From Onchocerca volvulus (lineage: Eukaryota; Nematoda; Chromadorea; Rhabditida; Onchocercidae): 64,000 bases of DNA. The DNA is taken from NCBI GenBank assembly GCA_000499405.2, contig HG738137.1, forward strand, positions 20,360,603 through 20,424,602, given 5' to 3'. The position numbers and the translations under genes are program-made. The first letter of the stretch is position 1. The number at the start of each line of letters is the position of its first letter. The notes under the pieces are model-generated. The model did no database searches and was not told where the DNA came from. It saw only the letters and a program-made list of their open reading frames with translations. Shown in pieces: positions 24,490-40,000 of the stretch.

Positions 24490-26510
24490 GATAGATTGGG
24501 TAGTTACTGATAAGAATAAAATGAACCGCTATCGATATGAATAGGTTCGAATTATTATGCAGCGACCAGTGGTACTGGTGAAACATCTCAATAAGATCAT
24601 TTACCTAAGAGAAAAGCTGGAAATAGCTGCTGATAATTAATCTCTGATATCAATGTGGGAACTAATTAGATGATTATGTAATAAAAGATAGAGGCATAAA
24701 TCACAGCAGCACAGAATAAAGAGAAGAAATATGATGAATCAAATAACGGCCTTGAACCGTTTTTTGTTCCATTGATCATATCACAATGAGCTTTGAATTT
24801 GACGTCATTTGATTGATAATTAGAAAAGATTTGAGTTTACGGACAGTAAATGTTTTAAGGGGCATTTATACCGATGTATTGTTTCATTTTTATAGTTTTA
24901 TTTGTTGGTCATCATCCAAGCATAGTTATTTCAAATCTTTTGTTCTTTTCATCAAAACCTAATCAAATATGACAATTTCAATAATGTTATGTTTAGAAAA
25001 GTTCAACATGGACATTTTTAACAAGAACTGGAAATATCGTTATGTATGTATTTATATACACTGTAAATTGTTTATAATATGAATAAAAATGTTGGGAAAA
25101 ATATATCTTAAAGCAATTTTAATATGTAATCATCCTACAAAGTGAAAAAATAGTATAAAAATTTCCTAAAATCTTATCATATTTTGCAAAAAATCTTATC
25201 ATATTTGCAAATACTAATAAATTGGTTTGTAATATGAGCGAAAATAAAATATTGACGAGTGCAGTGCATAATTCACTATGCAAAATTTTATATTTTTAGA
25301 GGCCATTAGTAATTTCTATGTCAAGTAGGCAAAATGAAATATTCTAAAAGACTGACTGTTCACGAATACATGGCATTTGAAAATTTTATTGGAAAAATTT
25401 AAATTCATCCAATTGGAGTGAGCCAGGTTAGAACACTTCTTGGAGTGAGCCAAATTGGAACATTCTGTAAAAATGACATACAGGCGTTGTTCAACGGAAA
25501 TCGGGAATCATTCAGATTGATTTGTGCTGTAACTAATTTAATTCTGAATAATTTTGCTTTGTCAATCAAATGTAATCATAATTGCATAGGAACTGAAGAT
25601 TGTGATGTTATAAAGAAATCACAGGAAGTCTTCTCTCAGACTTTTGAATGCTATTTCAGAATTCTGACTGTACAATAAGTTCCAAATTATTAAACCACAA
25701 CAGTGATACGACATGTGGATCATGGATGTTGACGATTTTTTCATCATTTCTTTCCTGTTTTGTTCACTGTTTGTTTCATATTATCCTATCTTATTGTTAC
25801 GGAAAAGGATCTAGCAGTCAATTGTCGAAAATAAACACAAAATATAAGCCATTATGAAATATGTCCAAATCACCAGGTTTAAAACTTCGAATATTTATAA
25901 ATTAAAGGATGAACTTTCGAATATGTAATGGCTGAATTTCGTTCCCTTCTATTAAGCAATTTGTGGAAGATAAAATAGCACAGAAGAGACTTTCAAACGC
26001 GTCCATGTCATGCGATTCAAAAAAGTACGTGAGGGCGTAAGATGTCTAGCACAGTGATGGAATCTGTAGAAATGGCGTGAGATCCAATGGTACTTCCCAC
26101 AATTAGCATAATTTCTTTCACTGTTGATCTTTGACCCCCTCTTTTCGTTTCATTCTCCTTCTAGGTTTGACCCGTTCCTTTTACTTCTCCTCTCCCGCCT
26201 TCGTCTGATCTACCACTATTTGGCAATTTACCAAGTGACTTTCCAATATTGTTGGCACAATGCCGAACCCGAGATTTAGGATAAATTTGATAAATTTCCA
26301 GAAATAATTAGGAAGAAGAGTAGAATCTCTCTGCACTCCTCCAACTTCCTCATCCTCTTCGCTTTACCTTATCTCCGAAACATTCTCCACCTTCGCCTCC
26401 CTCTCTTTACCGGAAAATACAATAGAAAATGGCTAGATGCAAGCGTCAAGAGATCGTTTCGAGAGCCTGGGAGGAGTAAAGCATTGTTATAGGTTAGAGA
26501 GCAGGTGATG
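24490..26510. other. Intergenic DNA upstream of the PABP gene
   Basis: No gene is supportable. A 27-base tandem duplication (TTGGAGTGAGCCA at 25413 and again at 25440) lies inside a small open frame without ATG at 25418-25678. From about 26110 the sequence becomes richer in C and T (runs such as GACCCCCTCTTTTCG and CTTCTCCTCTCCCGCC), as expected near the promoter of a highly expressed gene. Confidence 0.5.
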
Positions 26511-26516
26511 TGGGGA

Positions 26517-26522
26517 TATAAA
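26517..26522 (+). promoter_or_regulatory. TATA-box-like element of PABP gene
   Basis: TATAAA sits in a locally GC-richer context (GGGGATATAAAGG) about 320 bases before a strong donor at 26840. A start site 25-30 bases downstream would produce an untranslated first exon. This is positional inference only. Confidence 0.4.
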
Positions 26523-26544
26523 GGTTGCGAGTCTGTGCGTCTCT

Positions 26545-26839
26545 GCAATCTGTCTGTCTATTCGCAAGGCGACATCGAGGTTTGCAGTGTGTTGTGACAT
26601 ACCTGCTGGGGTCGCATCCCTGTCTGTCTCTTTTGCTCGCTTTTTTATTTGAAAAATTCAAAAAAAAAATCAGAAAACTTAGTTGAAAAATTACCACGAA
26701 CTTCTATCAGCCAGGAAATCCACAATTTCCCCAAAAAAAGTACAAAACTTTCAAAAAGCTGTCACAAAAAAAGATAAACGAAGGATTTTGGTACTGCTAC
26801 ATTGATCAGTTGGCTGCCACAAACGTCCATTCACGCAAG
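26545..26839 (+). promoter_or_regulatory. Putative noncoding leader exon of PABP with A-rich tracts
   Basis: The stretch ends at a good donor (CGCAAG then GTTTGT at 26840). It holds A runs of ten (26660-26669), seven (26733-26739) and seven (26766-26772) with further short A tracts. The coding exon is preceded by an acceptor-like AACAG near 28047 and another A-rich piece. A-rich leaders let PABP bind and repress its own messenger in vertebrates, and the same is plausible here. If the transcript is instead trans-spliced near 28047, this stretch would be discarded as outron. Confidence 0.45.
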
Positions 26840-28036
26840 GTTTGTTCACATCTTCTATCAACTTTTACTTTTATCTTAATTTTTATTTATTTATTTCAAG
26901 ATTATACTCATAAAATCCAATTCCCATCTCTTACTTCATCATTTTGCTCATTACTTTATGTCAAGCTGTGACGGTTATTTATTGAATCATTATCATGGCT
27001 GAATTTTATGCATGTTTTTCATTTTTTCTGAATAAAAAGTATCATGTGCTATAAATTATCTCTCCTTAAATTAAATTCAATCTTGATAACGCATTAGCGA
27101 GAAATGATGACATGAACTATGTGTGTCTTCTTGGTCGAACTGTTGAATGTAGCTCATTTACGATTGTTGTTCACTTTCTGTATTTGCATTTAACGCTTCA
27201 ATTTCGAATTAGCAGTTTGCTATGTCTGATGTCAATCTTCAACTCTCCAGAATGTTAATTTTTAACTTTCTCATCGTTACCTTTTTCGTACGTATTCTTC
27301 TTTCAGGATTTCTTATCTGCTATCCCTCTTTATCTTTACTCCCTTATTCGACAGTTTTGGCGGAAATCTATTTCATTACATATATTATGAAGTTTAAATT
27401 ATTAGATTTATATGCACTTCTAGGTGGATTTGAAGTATCGCCCTATTTATACTAGTGTAGTTCTTTACTACATCCCTACAGAAATAGTGCGCCTAAACTT
27501 GTAGGATTCAAATTTTTTTTTCTATTTTTTTTTTAAGTTAATTTACATAGAATTTCAGAAACTTTGTATGCAAATTTTAATGCCTATTTTTAGAATCATT
27601 GTTTAAAATTTACATCTCTCTGTTTTTCACATTTCAGTCTGTAAAAGTTAGGAAAAGTGAGGTTGTTTCTTTCGATTTTGTTATTTAATTGGTCGATTAT
27701 GTGTTAATTTCGTTTGACGCGTTGGGATGGATATTGAAAGAGAGGGAGAATTCACCGTAATATATAATTGTCGTGTAAAGAAGTATTCTCTTTCTTTGCT
27801 ATGATGTTTGATTATCTAATTCTCTCTCTTCTGCTTTTTGTTTCAATAATGTAAATGAATGGTGAATGTTTGATTAAAAATGCAAGTATTTTTTGGGATT
27901 CTCAGTTGCAATTCAGAAGATTTTTAAGCAGGGAAAAATGATTTTTATTGTCCAGTAAGGAGAGACATATTAATTAATGAGTTTTTAGATTTGATAACAG
28001 TGTAAATTGATCGCCAGTAGCAAATTTATTCCATAA

Positions 28037-31772
<3,736 letters not shown>

Positions 31773-32702
31773 AGAAAGAGATCATCGATTTATTCCTTTT
31801 TTTCTTAACTTTTAAACTCCAGTTTTTTTTTTTTTTTTTTTTTATAAAGATTACTTAGTATCTCTCACACCACACCCTGCCCCACTCAGGTTATTGTCTT
31901 TTTCCTCAGTAAAACCCCTATTTTATGCTCATTGCTATTCTATCTTTTTATTACGGCACCTTTCATTTGTAACAGTTGAAATGCATAGGATTGATAAGAC
32001 ACTATAGTTATCTTTAGGTTTTGTATTACAATTTTTAAGCAGTTGACCATTTTTTTAACACCATCGCATTCAATTGTTTTTTTTTTCCAAACTTTTGGAG
32101 TTTATCGAAATATTTTAAAGACGTCGTAATTTCAACGGGCTATTTACTAGACATTTTAATCTTTTTCTTTAAGCGATTCTCTATTTAAAATAAAAAAAAA
32201 AAAAAAGAAAAAATGAAATGAACAAATCCAATGAATAATTTCGTGTGAATTAGTTTCGAAGTATGAGTCATAAGCGCATTATTTCTGATTTTATAGTCTT
32301 CCCTCTCTCCTTTCACTTTCCATTTTATCCATTTTCATCTTTCCTAAAATCATTTTGGATTTTAAAATGGCCAAAAACTGCGGAAAATAATTTCTGTTAA
32401 AGCTGCTCTTCTCGATAGCTGTTTATATCCAATTTTTGTTTTTTATTTTCAAGTTTATTTTTTCGTGATTTGCTTCTCCATTCGTTTTTATGAACCATCC
32501 GAACATGTCTTCATTGTGAATTAAGGCTAGATTATTTCGTTTATTTTCGTTTCCCAAATATGGTGACTGAATATTTCTTCATTGAATATCTAGTGAAAAT
32601 GGCCTTATTCATAGTTGAAATTTTGGCTTTTGTTCATCATTTACCGGTTTGTGGGGCGTCTATTAATCAGTATTGTCAACATGTTCTTTTTTTGGTCGGT
32701 TG

Positions 32703-32708
32703 AATAAA
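32703..32708 (+). terminator. Probable poly(A) signal of PABP gene
   Basis: AATAAA in TTGAATAAACCTTG lies about 930 bases after the PABP stop. The intervening DNA has long T tracts (31824-31843) and A tracts but no gene, consistent with a long 3' UTR. An earlier site could also be used. Confidence 0.4.
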
Positions 32709-33076
32709 CCTTGTTGTTGAATTTTTGTTTGTGTTATTTGTAAGTGAATTTATATAAGGCATATTGAAGGTCTGGTACCACTGGTATTGGTATTCGGGTT
32801 TGAATCACCGTCCTATATTTTGATTTGTAACATCAATATGATTTTATGTTTAGACTTACCAACATTATGGGGGACTCCTAAAACTTAGTTTTCCAGTGGA
32901 ATCATAATATCGTTAGAAAAATAAAAAACTTGAGCTGGCGACGAATATATTAAGAAATCATTGAGTTTTGGTGATATAATAATTATGGGTTTAATTTTGT
33001 ATGTGAATATATGGTTATAGGTAGTAATGATTCATTAAATATAGTTATGAGAGTTGTACATCAAAGTGGTGACTGA

Positions 33077-33133
33077 TTACCTTCTATAATACAAGTTACT
33101 TTTTACAATACAAATTACCTTCTATAATACGAA
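33077..33133 (+). repeat. Three-copy 19-base tandem repeat
   Basis: Units are TTACCTTCTATAATACAAG, TTACTTTTTACAATACAAA and TTACCTTCTATAATACGAA, back to back. The first and third differ at two positions. The array lies between PABP and the C18orf21-like gene. Confidence 0.8.
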
Positions 33134-33467
33134 CTTGAAATATGATAATGATGCAGAATGAAATGCAAGAGCCAGAAGAAGTCGTATCTCCATATTGTGC
33201 CTTCTATTGATGGCAAGTATCTCTTCAAACATAGTCGAACATTAGTTCTTGTACAGAAACTCATGGTGCTGCCTTATTTTCATTTAACAGTTGAATAGAT
33301 TATCAGTGGATGGAATTTATATGAAGAGTTCATTTTGGATGATTAAACTGCAGTAACTCGACACTTTCTGTTAGCTTAAACTAACTCTAAGCTTCTCTCC
33401 GAAAAAATGGTCAATTCTTTATATTTTACAACGGTACAGTGTAGTAATTCATTTGAGGTTATGAGGA

Positions 33468-35580
33468 ATGGAAGAGGGGAGCGAAGTTTTGGAAACAGAT
33501 ACCAAATATGAGCAATACACTTACCGAACAATACGTTATTGCCAAAAATATGCTAAAAAGTGTATTAAACTTGGTATTCCAGCGCCATTTGCAGCCGAAA
33601 TGACGAGAAATGCATCGCAGACATTGAAAGTAACAATTTTAAGTTATATTTCGGATGTTGGATGCTTTTTTTCTGCATAGAGCTAGGCAACATAATCAAT
33701 TGTTAAAGCGTTCTATCAGCTTGTTTTATTGTTCTAATTTCTACTTTCAAATTAATTAATTTTCTCCATCAAACAAAATCATTCTAATTGCGTGCGAATA
33801 ATTATGGCAATTTTCTACTAATTGTAGAATTTGGGATTAAAGGATAAGAAGGAATTGTGTCATTGCTTCCGATGTAATTTGGATTTGACTTCTACAAAAA
33901 CCGTTTCATTCAGACTTTCAGTGCCGAAAAAAAAAGTGAAGAAAAGTAAATGGAAAAGACAAAGAAGGTTAATTTCTGCTATCTCTGTAAAATGGCAAAA
34001 TCAATAGGGATAATAGGGATCTATTTGTAGGAAGGTACTAAACTAAATTCTCCCATCTGTTCCTTCGATAAATACATCATTATTGTTTTGATTGACGACA
34101 GTTACTTCAAATTCTAGGCAATACTTTTGATTTGCAGAGGCGTTGAAACTTTCCATATACCAGAAAGAATTATTAAACGATATTTTTCTTGGTGAAAAGT
34201 ATTTTGACTAATTTTTGATTTTCGAAAACAATTCCTAAACAGTATTTGTGCACAAAAAAATTATATAACCGTTTTGGAACGGTTAGTTTTCCTAGCCTTA
34301 ACATTTGTTATTTCTATTACCTAATGAGAAATGGATCATATATTATTGCAGTGCTAATTCAAATTTAATTTACGTGAAAGAAATAAGTTTTTTACGTTTT
34401 TGAATATTTAGTAGTTTTGGCACCTCAATTTAGGCCTGCTCAGTTGATAGCGGTTTGTAAAGGATGTGGAGCTGAAATGAAAGGTGGCATTTTGGCAACT
34501 TTAGAATATGAGAAACAAAGGATGCGAATGTCTTCTGATCAAATTTTGAGACGAGGGACAGGAAGATCTTCAAAACAGTCTGCTTTTTCTACACCAAATA
34601 TTTCATTTAGAGAGACTCCGATTTCCAACGAGTGAATTTTTTTTCTCGATCTTTTATTTTAATCCGTCTTTAATTTTTTGGAGACGAATATATCAGTATT
34701 GCAGTATGAGAGTTAATTACAAGTTACAAGAAAGCTGATTACCAAAAATTGTTACAATATCAGCAAGGAACAAAAAATAGTCTTTAAAATTAAATGCAGA
34801 TCCAAAGTTTGTTGAAAATGACGTCAATTTAAAGTGTTTACTATTTTTGGGACACTAATTGATTTTTTACAGTATTGCGCAACTCATTTTTTACTAATTA
34901 GACGGATGGAATAATTGCACAGGAGAGGAATGTTTAGAAAATTAAGTTTGGTAAAGATATTTGCTCATTACAATTGAAATCAGCATCTCCATTGAATTGC
35001 AATAGTAATTAGGCTGTTGCGGATGACAGTAATTTATAAAACTGATCTTTTCAATCTAGATCGAGGGAATTCTTTTTTTTTTTCGCTATTGTAGAGTGCT
35101 CATCAGACGGTATTAATTGATCGAAGTTTTTGTTTATTTCAGATAGACAGTAAGCAAACATATATTTCTGTTGTAAAATCCTACCTATCATTTTAAAAAG
35201 ATATTCGTTGCGTTACATGCAATAGTCGTACATCACTTCGATTTGCTTATCTTAGCTAGCAATTCTGTCCAAAATTTTCATTGTTTGTTACATTATCTCT
35301 TGGTAGAAAAGAGGAATTGGTTTCCTTTCTATGCAATTTGCATTATGAAATTGTGCTCAACTAGACTAATTCTGCTTAATAGACTATTTTCTTTCAGAAA
35401 AATTTAATAGATATGTATAAAACAAATGCCCGTTTCAGAATAGTGGAAAAGAAAATTTCATCCTCCGGTCGTCGACGGAAGTCGACATCAAAATTACAAC
35501 GTATTTTGGCTAGTCAAACACCGATACGCAAAGAGCCAAGTTTGCAGGATTTTCTGGAAATTTTTAAAATCAGTACTTGA
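33468..35580 (+). CDS. C18orf21-like zinc-ribbon protein, possible RNase MRP subunit
   Basis: Four exons (33468-33629, 33828-33967, 34434-34631, 35439-35580) agree in phase and give 213 residues; human C18orf21 is about 220. The N-terminal helix (YRTIRYCQKYAKKCIKLG) is followed by CHCFRC, a lysine-rich segment (KKKVKKSKWKRQRR) and CKGCG, so the two CxxC pairs form a likely zinc ribbon. A serine/threonine-rich linker leads to a conserved C-terminal helix (SKLQRILASQTPIRKEPSLQ, then DFLEIFK), which parallels the human tail with its SQLKMLLSQ and FLSSL elements. The ribbon pattern recalls the Rpr2/Snm1 family of RNase P/MRP proteins, so a nucleolar role in pre-rRNA processing is plausible but inferred. 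An out-of-frame ATG lies eight bases upstream of the start chosen. Confidence 0.72.
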
Positions 35581-36384
35581 TACTGGGATGTAATTTATTA
35601 TGTGTCATACAGAAACAAAGTTGTTCAAAAATCACATTTATGAAAATTCCGAAAGATTTTAATTCATTAATTTGTGATTAAATTTGCCTGTTTCTGCAAG
35701 TGTCGCTATTGAAAGTAAATGGTATTAAAAAGCGATGAAATATTCTTGCTTTCTTCATTTTTTTTATACATAAATTACAATACATCGGTTCATAAATTGT
35801 TGAGTTTCAAAATTTTCTTTTGAAATGTAAACGATAGTTATGAAATTGTATTGGTAAAAAAAAGGAAGGGCAAACTCTTCAACCATTATTTTTGAAGCTC
35901 AAAATATTTTGATTAAAAAAGCAATCTTGTAGCAAAAAGAATAAAAATTCCATTTAAAAAAAAAAAAAAAAAAAGGAAAAGATTTAAATTTAATTTTGGA
36001 TTCTATGAATTATTAAAAAATAATTCAAAAGACTTGGGACTGTTATTTAATGTTGAGATATATTATATTTGGTGATTTCTTGGTTGATCATCTTGAATGA
36101 AGATATATAGTTTGAAGCCCTCGAAAGCTCATAACTATTCTTGTTTCAGTGAGTCTAGGTAAACTTCATGAATTTATGAACTATGCAATGCAATAAGTAA
36201 AGCTCTGATAATAATATAGTAATATTAGTAATAATAATAATAATAATTCTGGAACTAGAAGTTAAATAAGACATTTGATTTTTAGGATGTTATCTTATTT
36301 AAATAGCCATACGGCGTTTTATTGCGCATTTGTTTTTTTGTTTTTTCTTCTCTCTTCTTTTTTTTTTTTTTTTTTTCTGGGAAA

Positions 36385-37065
36385 TTCGTAAATTTTATGA
36401 GTACAACAATGGACTGTACGAATTTAGAAGGGAAAGATCATTACCATGGCGTATTGCTACGCGAAGACATATCACATTTGCTGGTAAACGAAAGTGGCTT
36501 TTTTATACGATCAGTCGGAGCAACATCGAATCAATCGCGACAAATGTTTCTGTTTTAGTGGAGAAAGAAAATGTAGTTGGAAGTATATTACAATCGTTGG
36601 GTTCGAGATGTTTTTACTGAAATTTAGTTACAATTTAAATAATGATGATTCATTGTGATTAGAGATTCTCTCCCTTCTCAAAAAAGGCAATGCTTCCAAC
36701 AATTTAGATCTGTCCGTCTAATGCTTTGCTTGAAGATATGCGATCAACTCACAGCCGATAAATTTAATGACAAATGTAATGTATGTATCCGTCATATTAT
36801 ATCATTTCGATCAAGAAAGAAGATCAGGATATGCATTGACAACTTATTTACCCGAAAATTTGGATACAAAAAAAAGTTTAAAATTTATTGATATTTCTAG
36901 ATGCTGGTAAATGACGGGTAAATGGCGGTATTTTGGATGATTTCCTCAGAAAAAATCAAATTCCAGCAAAGGATAAAGTTGAAAAAGTGATTGTCTAATG
37001 ATGCTTGGGACTTGGAATATTTGCATACAAAAAATTGTATCCATTGTAATTTTGCTGCCAAAAAT
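36385..37065 (+). pseudogene. Broken Fer-type non-receptor tyrosine kinase
   Basis: An SH2 start is clear at about 36425-36520 (HYHGVLLREDISHLLVNESG then FFIRS, like the Y-HG-L-RED-LL and GxFLxR of nematode Fer-type kinases). The frame then breaks. At 36912-36985 another frame reads GGILDDFLRKNQIPAKDKVE, as in the kinase hinge and helix D region. At 37000-37062 a further frame reads DLEYLHTKNCIHCNFAAKNC followed by LL, the catalytic loop, where the HRD-LAARN motif has become HCN-FAAKN. The ATP-binding lobe is not recognisable and several stops intervene. Loss of HRD aspartate and frame breaks show it is dead. Fer-type kinases are greatly expanded in nematodes, so a dead copy is not surprising. 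Confidence 0.8.
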
Positions 37066-37069
37066 TGTT

Positions 37070-40000
37070 TGCTTACACATAGTGTAATATTAAGTTCATT
37101 AACTTATTTGCTTACTGAAGCAAACAGAATTAGCCGAACATATTTATGTGAAAATTGTTTAAAAAAATGAAGAAAAATGCAACTGAAATTGAATCAATCA
37201 ATAACGGTTTGATTAAATAATTATCCAGTTACTCTCCCAACCACGATTTCTACAACAATCAACAAATCGACAATCTGGGACGAATATTCTTTACCAGCAG
37301 CAAAATAAGAATAATCCTGTGACCAATTATTTAAATATTGTTCAATAATTGTTTGTATTATATAGGGAAAATACAATTTTCCTTCCATCAACAAACTTTG
37401 TTAATGAAAGACTCGTTTCTCTCCCACTAATTAAAATTCAATTTTTTCAACATTATCAAGACCTGAATGCCAAAATCGAATTTCTTCTTTTCTGAAACGT
37501 TAGAAGGTTGATATAATCATTCCGTAGAACAGTTTCTCGGGTAACCTGTACTTGTTATGGTTTCTTGCGTGGTGTAATCATATATTGCTAGAATTTTGAT
37601 AGACTAATCTAATAAATCCAGAAAAGATCATTTTGTTGCATGTAGAAATACCGGACTTCAGTTCATTACGTTGAACTGAAAAAAATGATGAATATTTTAT
37701 GATAAAAAACAAGACGAGTATCAGTCAAATGGCTTGCAACAAAAACCACCCAACAACTAATTTACATGGCATTTAAGAGTTAGAATTAGAAAATTTTCTT
37801 GTTTGAAATACTTGGCCAAAATTACAAAGTTCTCAAATTCAATGTTATATAATAATGTTCTTGTGGAAGTGAGGCCTAAATGTTTCGCAGTTACCTCAAA
37901 AACTGAAAAGAAGAACTGAAAGTTACAATTATAAATTATTATGACTTGTCATTCGAATGAAAATGACGTCGAAATTCAAATTAAATTTAAGTGTTTGAAG
38001 ATTGTGATTCGTAATCTGTATCAGGATGAAATTAACTAATCAATTTCTACCTTATTATAATCCTTATTTTGCAATTCGTTTGACCGGAATTTTCGCAAAT
38101 TGGCTTTTTCTCTTTGATTAAGTAGAAGGAAATGAGTGAGAGTTTTATGCTTTATTGAATTTTGTTAATGGCAATACAACTGGTTGGAGTAGTTGTCATA
38201 TCTAGTTCTATCTATTTTGCTCAAATATCTTCAAAATCACAAGTCCTTCGGCAGTTTCATTTCCGATTTTTCCGTACTGCTGTGCATGCAACACGCAATT
38301 GCTGCAGAATGTCTTATATAGTCAAGCAAACATATTCTGTACCTAAATAAGAACCAGACATTTCTAAAAAAAGTTAATTTTTTGTAGTGTTTAAGAGGCA
38401 TTATTTACATTTTTCAAAAATTCATCTAGAAATATTTCCAATCGATTCGATGATCTCGATTTTCTTTAAAAAATAATTTTTGAATTTTCGAAATTTGCAT
38501 GAAACAATTATTATTTGAATTTCTCCTATACGTTTTCGAAGTGTTGCACAAACGATGAGAGAATAAAAACTGCAATTAATGTTTCAATCTGTCAGTTATC
38601 TCTTGAAATTCTGTTTTGAAAATTACTCTTCTCTCAGACATATTCCCGCAGGGTTTCGTTGCACCCTGCAGGGAGCTTAAGGAATCTGTTGCATTGATCA
38701 GAGGTGGTCGTTTCAATGTGTCATCTATTGTTTGGAATGTCTATTGTTTATTGTTGTTTTTAAAAGTCATTTTAATAGAGGAATTTCGATAAACAGAAAA
38801 GTGTCTATTTGCCTTTATGTCCTCTTTTAGTTTATCTCCATTTATGACTTTTTGCAGATTTGACAAATATCGTTAGCAAAATTACGGAAGAATTCAAACT
38901 AAAAAAAAAAAAAACTTTTTTATATGCTTTATAAATCACATAACCGATCAGGAGATAAAAATATAGTATTGGCCATTGTTGAAATATGCATTCATTTTCG
39001 CTTTGTTTCTAAAACTTTTTGAGAAGAGATTCAATTATTGATTGTGATTGCTCTATTTCGTTATTACGTTTGATTTTATGGATCAACTCTGTCTGCTTTG
39101 CAATTAGCGATTAATTAGCGGTCGAGATGAATGTTTCTTCTATTCAGAGAAAAGGAACAAATGCAAATTGTTTGTGCTTAAGTGGAAACGCTTATTTTGC
39201 AAATTTATTTCAAATTCCTTATTTTGCTTGATATTTATAAATAAAAATGGTTTTACTGATAATTGTCAATTTTGACGCTTATCAATGCTTTTTTCAAGCA
39301 GTACTTATTAGAACTGCTTTTGATGTGTCCATCATTTGTTGCTTCCATTTTCCTGACAGAAATCATTGTAAATTAATCATTTGATCATAATTTTAATCCA
39401 CTCTGAAAGTAAGCACAAATTAATCTGATACCATTAATAGCAAGTGAGATGAAATTTCAACAAACAAAAAAAAATGGATTTTCTCTCTTCAATTTTTTAA
39501 TTATTGACGATAGATGATGAATTGGAAATTTCTTTAAATTGCTTCAAATATTGGTAACTTCTCTATTTTCTCTTAAAAACAAAACCAAGCAAATTTCAAA
39601 TTTGAATATCCGCTTAGTTCTCACTTCTCTTCGATTATTATAGTAGCACTTTACACTGTTTTTGAGAAAAGTTTTGGCTAAAGTGCTCATTAGTATTTGA
39701 CATTTACAGCTTCTCCCTCTCTTTTCGCACCATATGTTGCAATATTTATTATGTTAGCTAGCTGTTTTGTACATTTCTTTTCTGAAAACAATTGCTGCTG
39801 CAGTTTTTTGAAGTTTTATTTAGCTAAAGTCTCCAAACACTTTTCCCAAATTATAAACTTTTACAGATTCTTTTTTTCAAGTACATTGTTTTTTAAATAA
39901 AAATTGACCCATTATATAATGTTTGGATTTTCACCAAAACGTACTTTTCCAAGGAAAATGAAGAAGGGAGAAATCAATATGTGACCAATTAAACTGATTG

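Noticed and set aside
25418..25678. 86-residue open frame with cysteines, FKNDIQALFNGN-type sequence
   Set aside because: It begins at GTG with no ATG, starts inside a 27-base tandem duplication and has no recognisable domain or partner exon.
32760..32820. Possible tRNA-like T-loop (GGGTTTGAATCACC)
   Set aside because: No acceptor stem or anticodon arm can be folded around it.
36322..36620. Phenylalanine-rich open frames at the start of the kinase relic
   Set aside because: The N-terminal part is a T homopolymer translated as phenylalanine; only the SH2 part is meaningful and the frame is broken.
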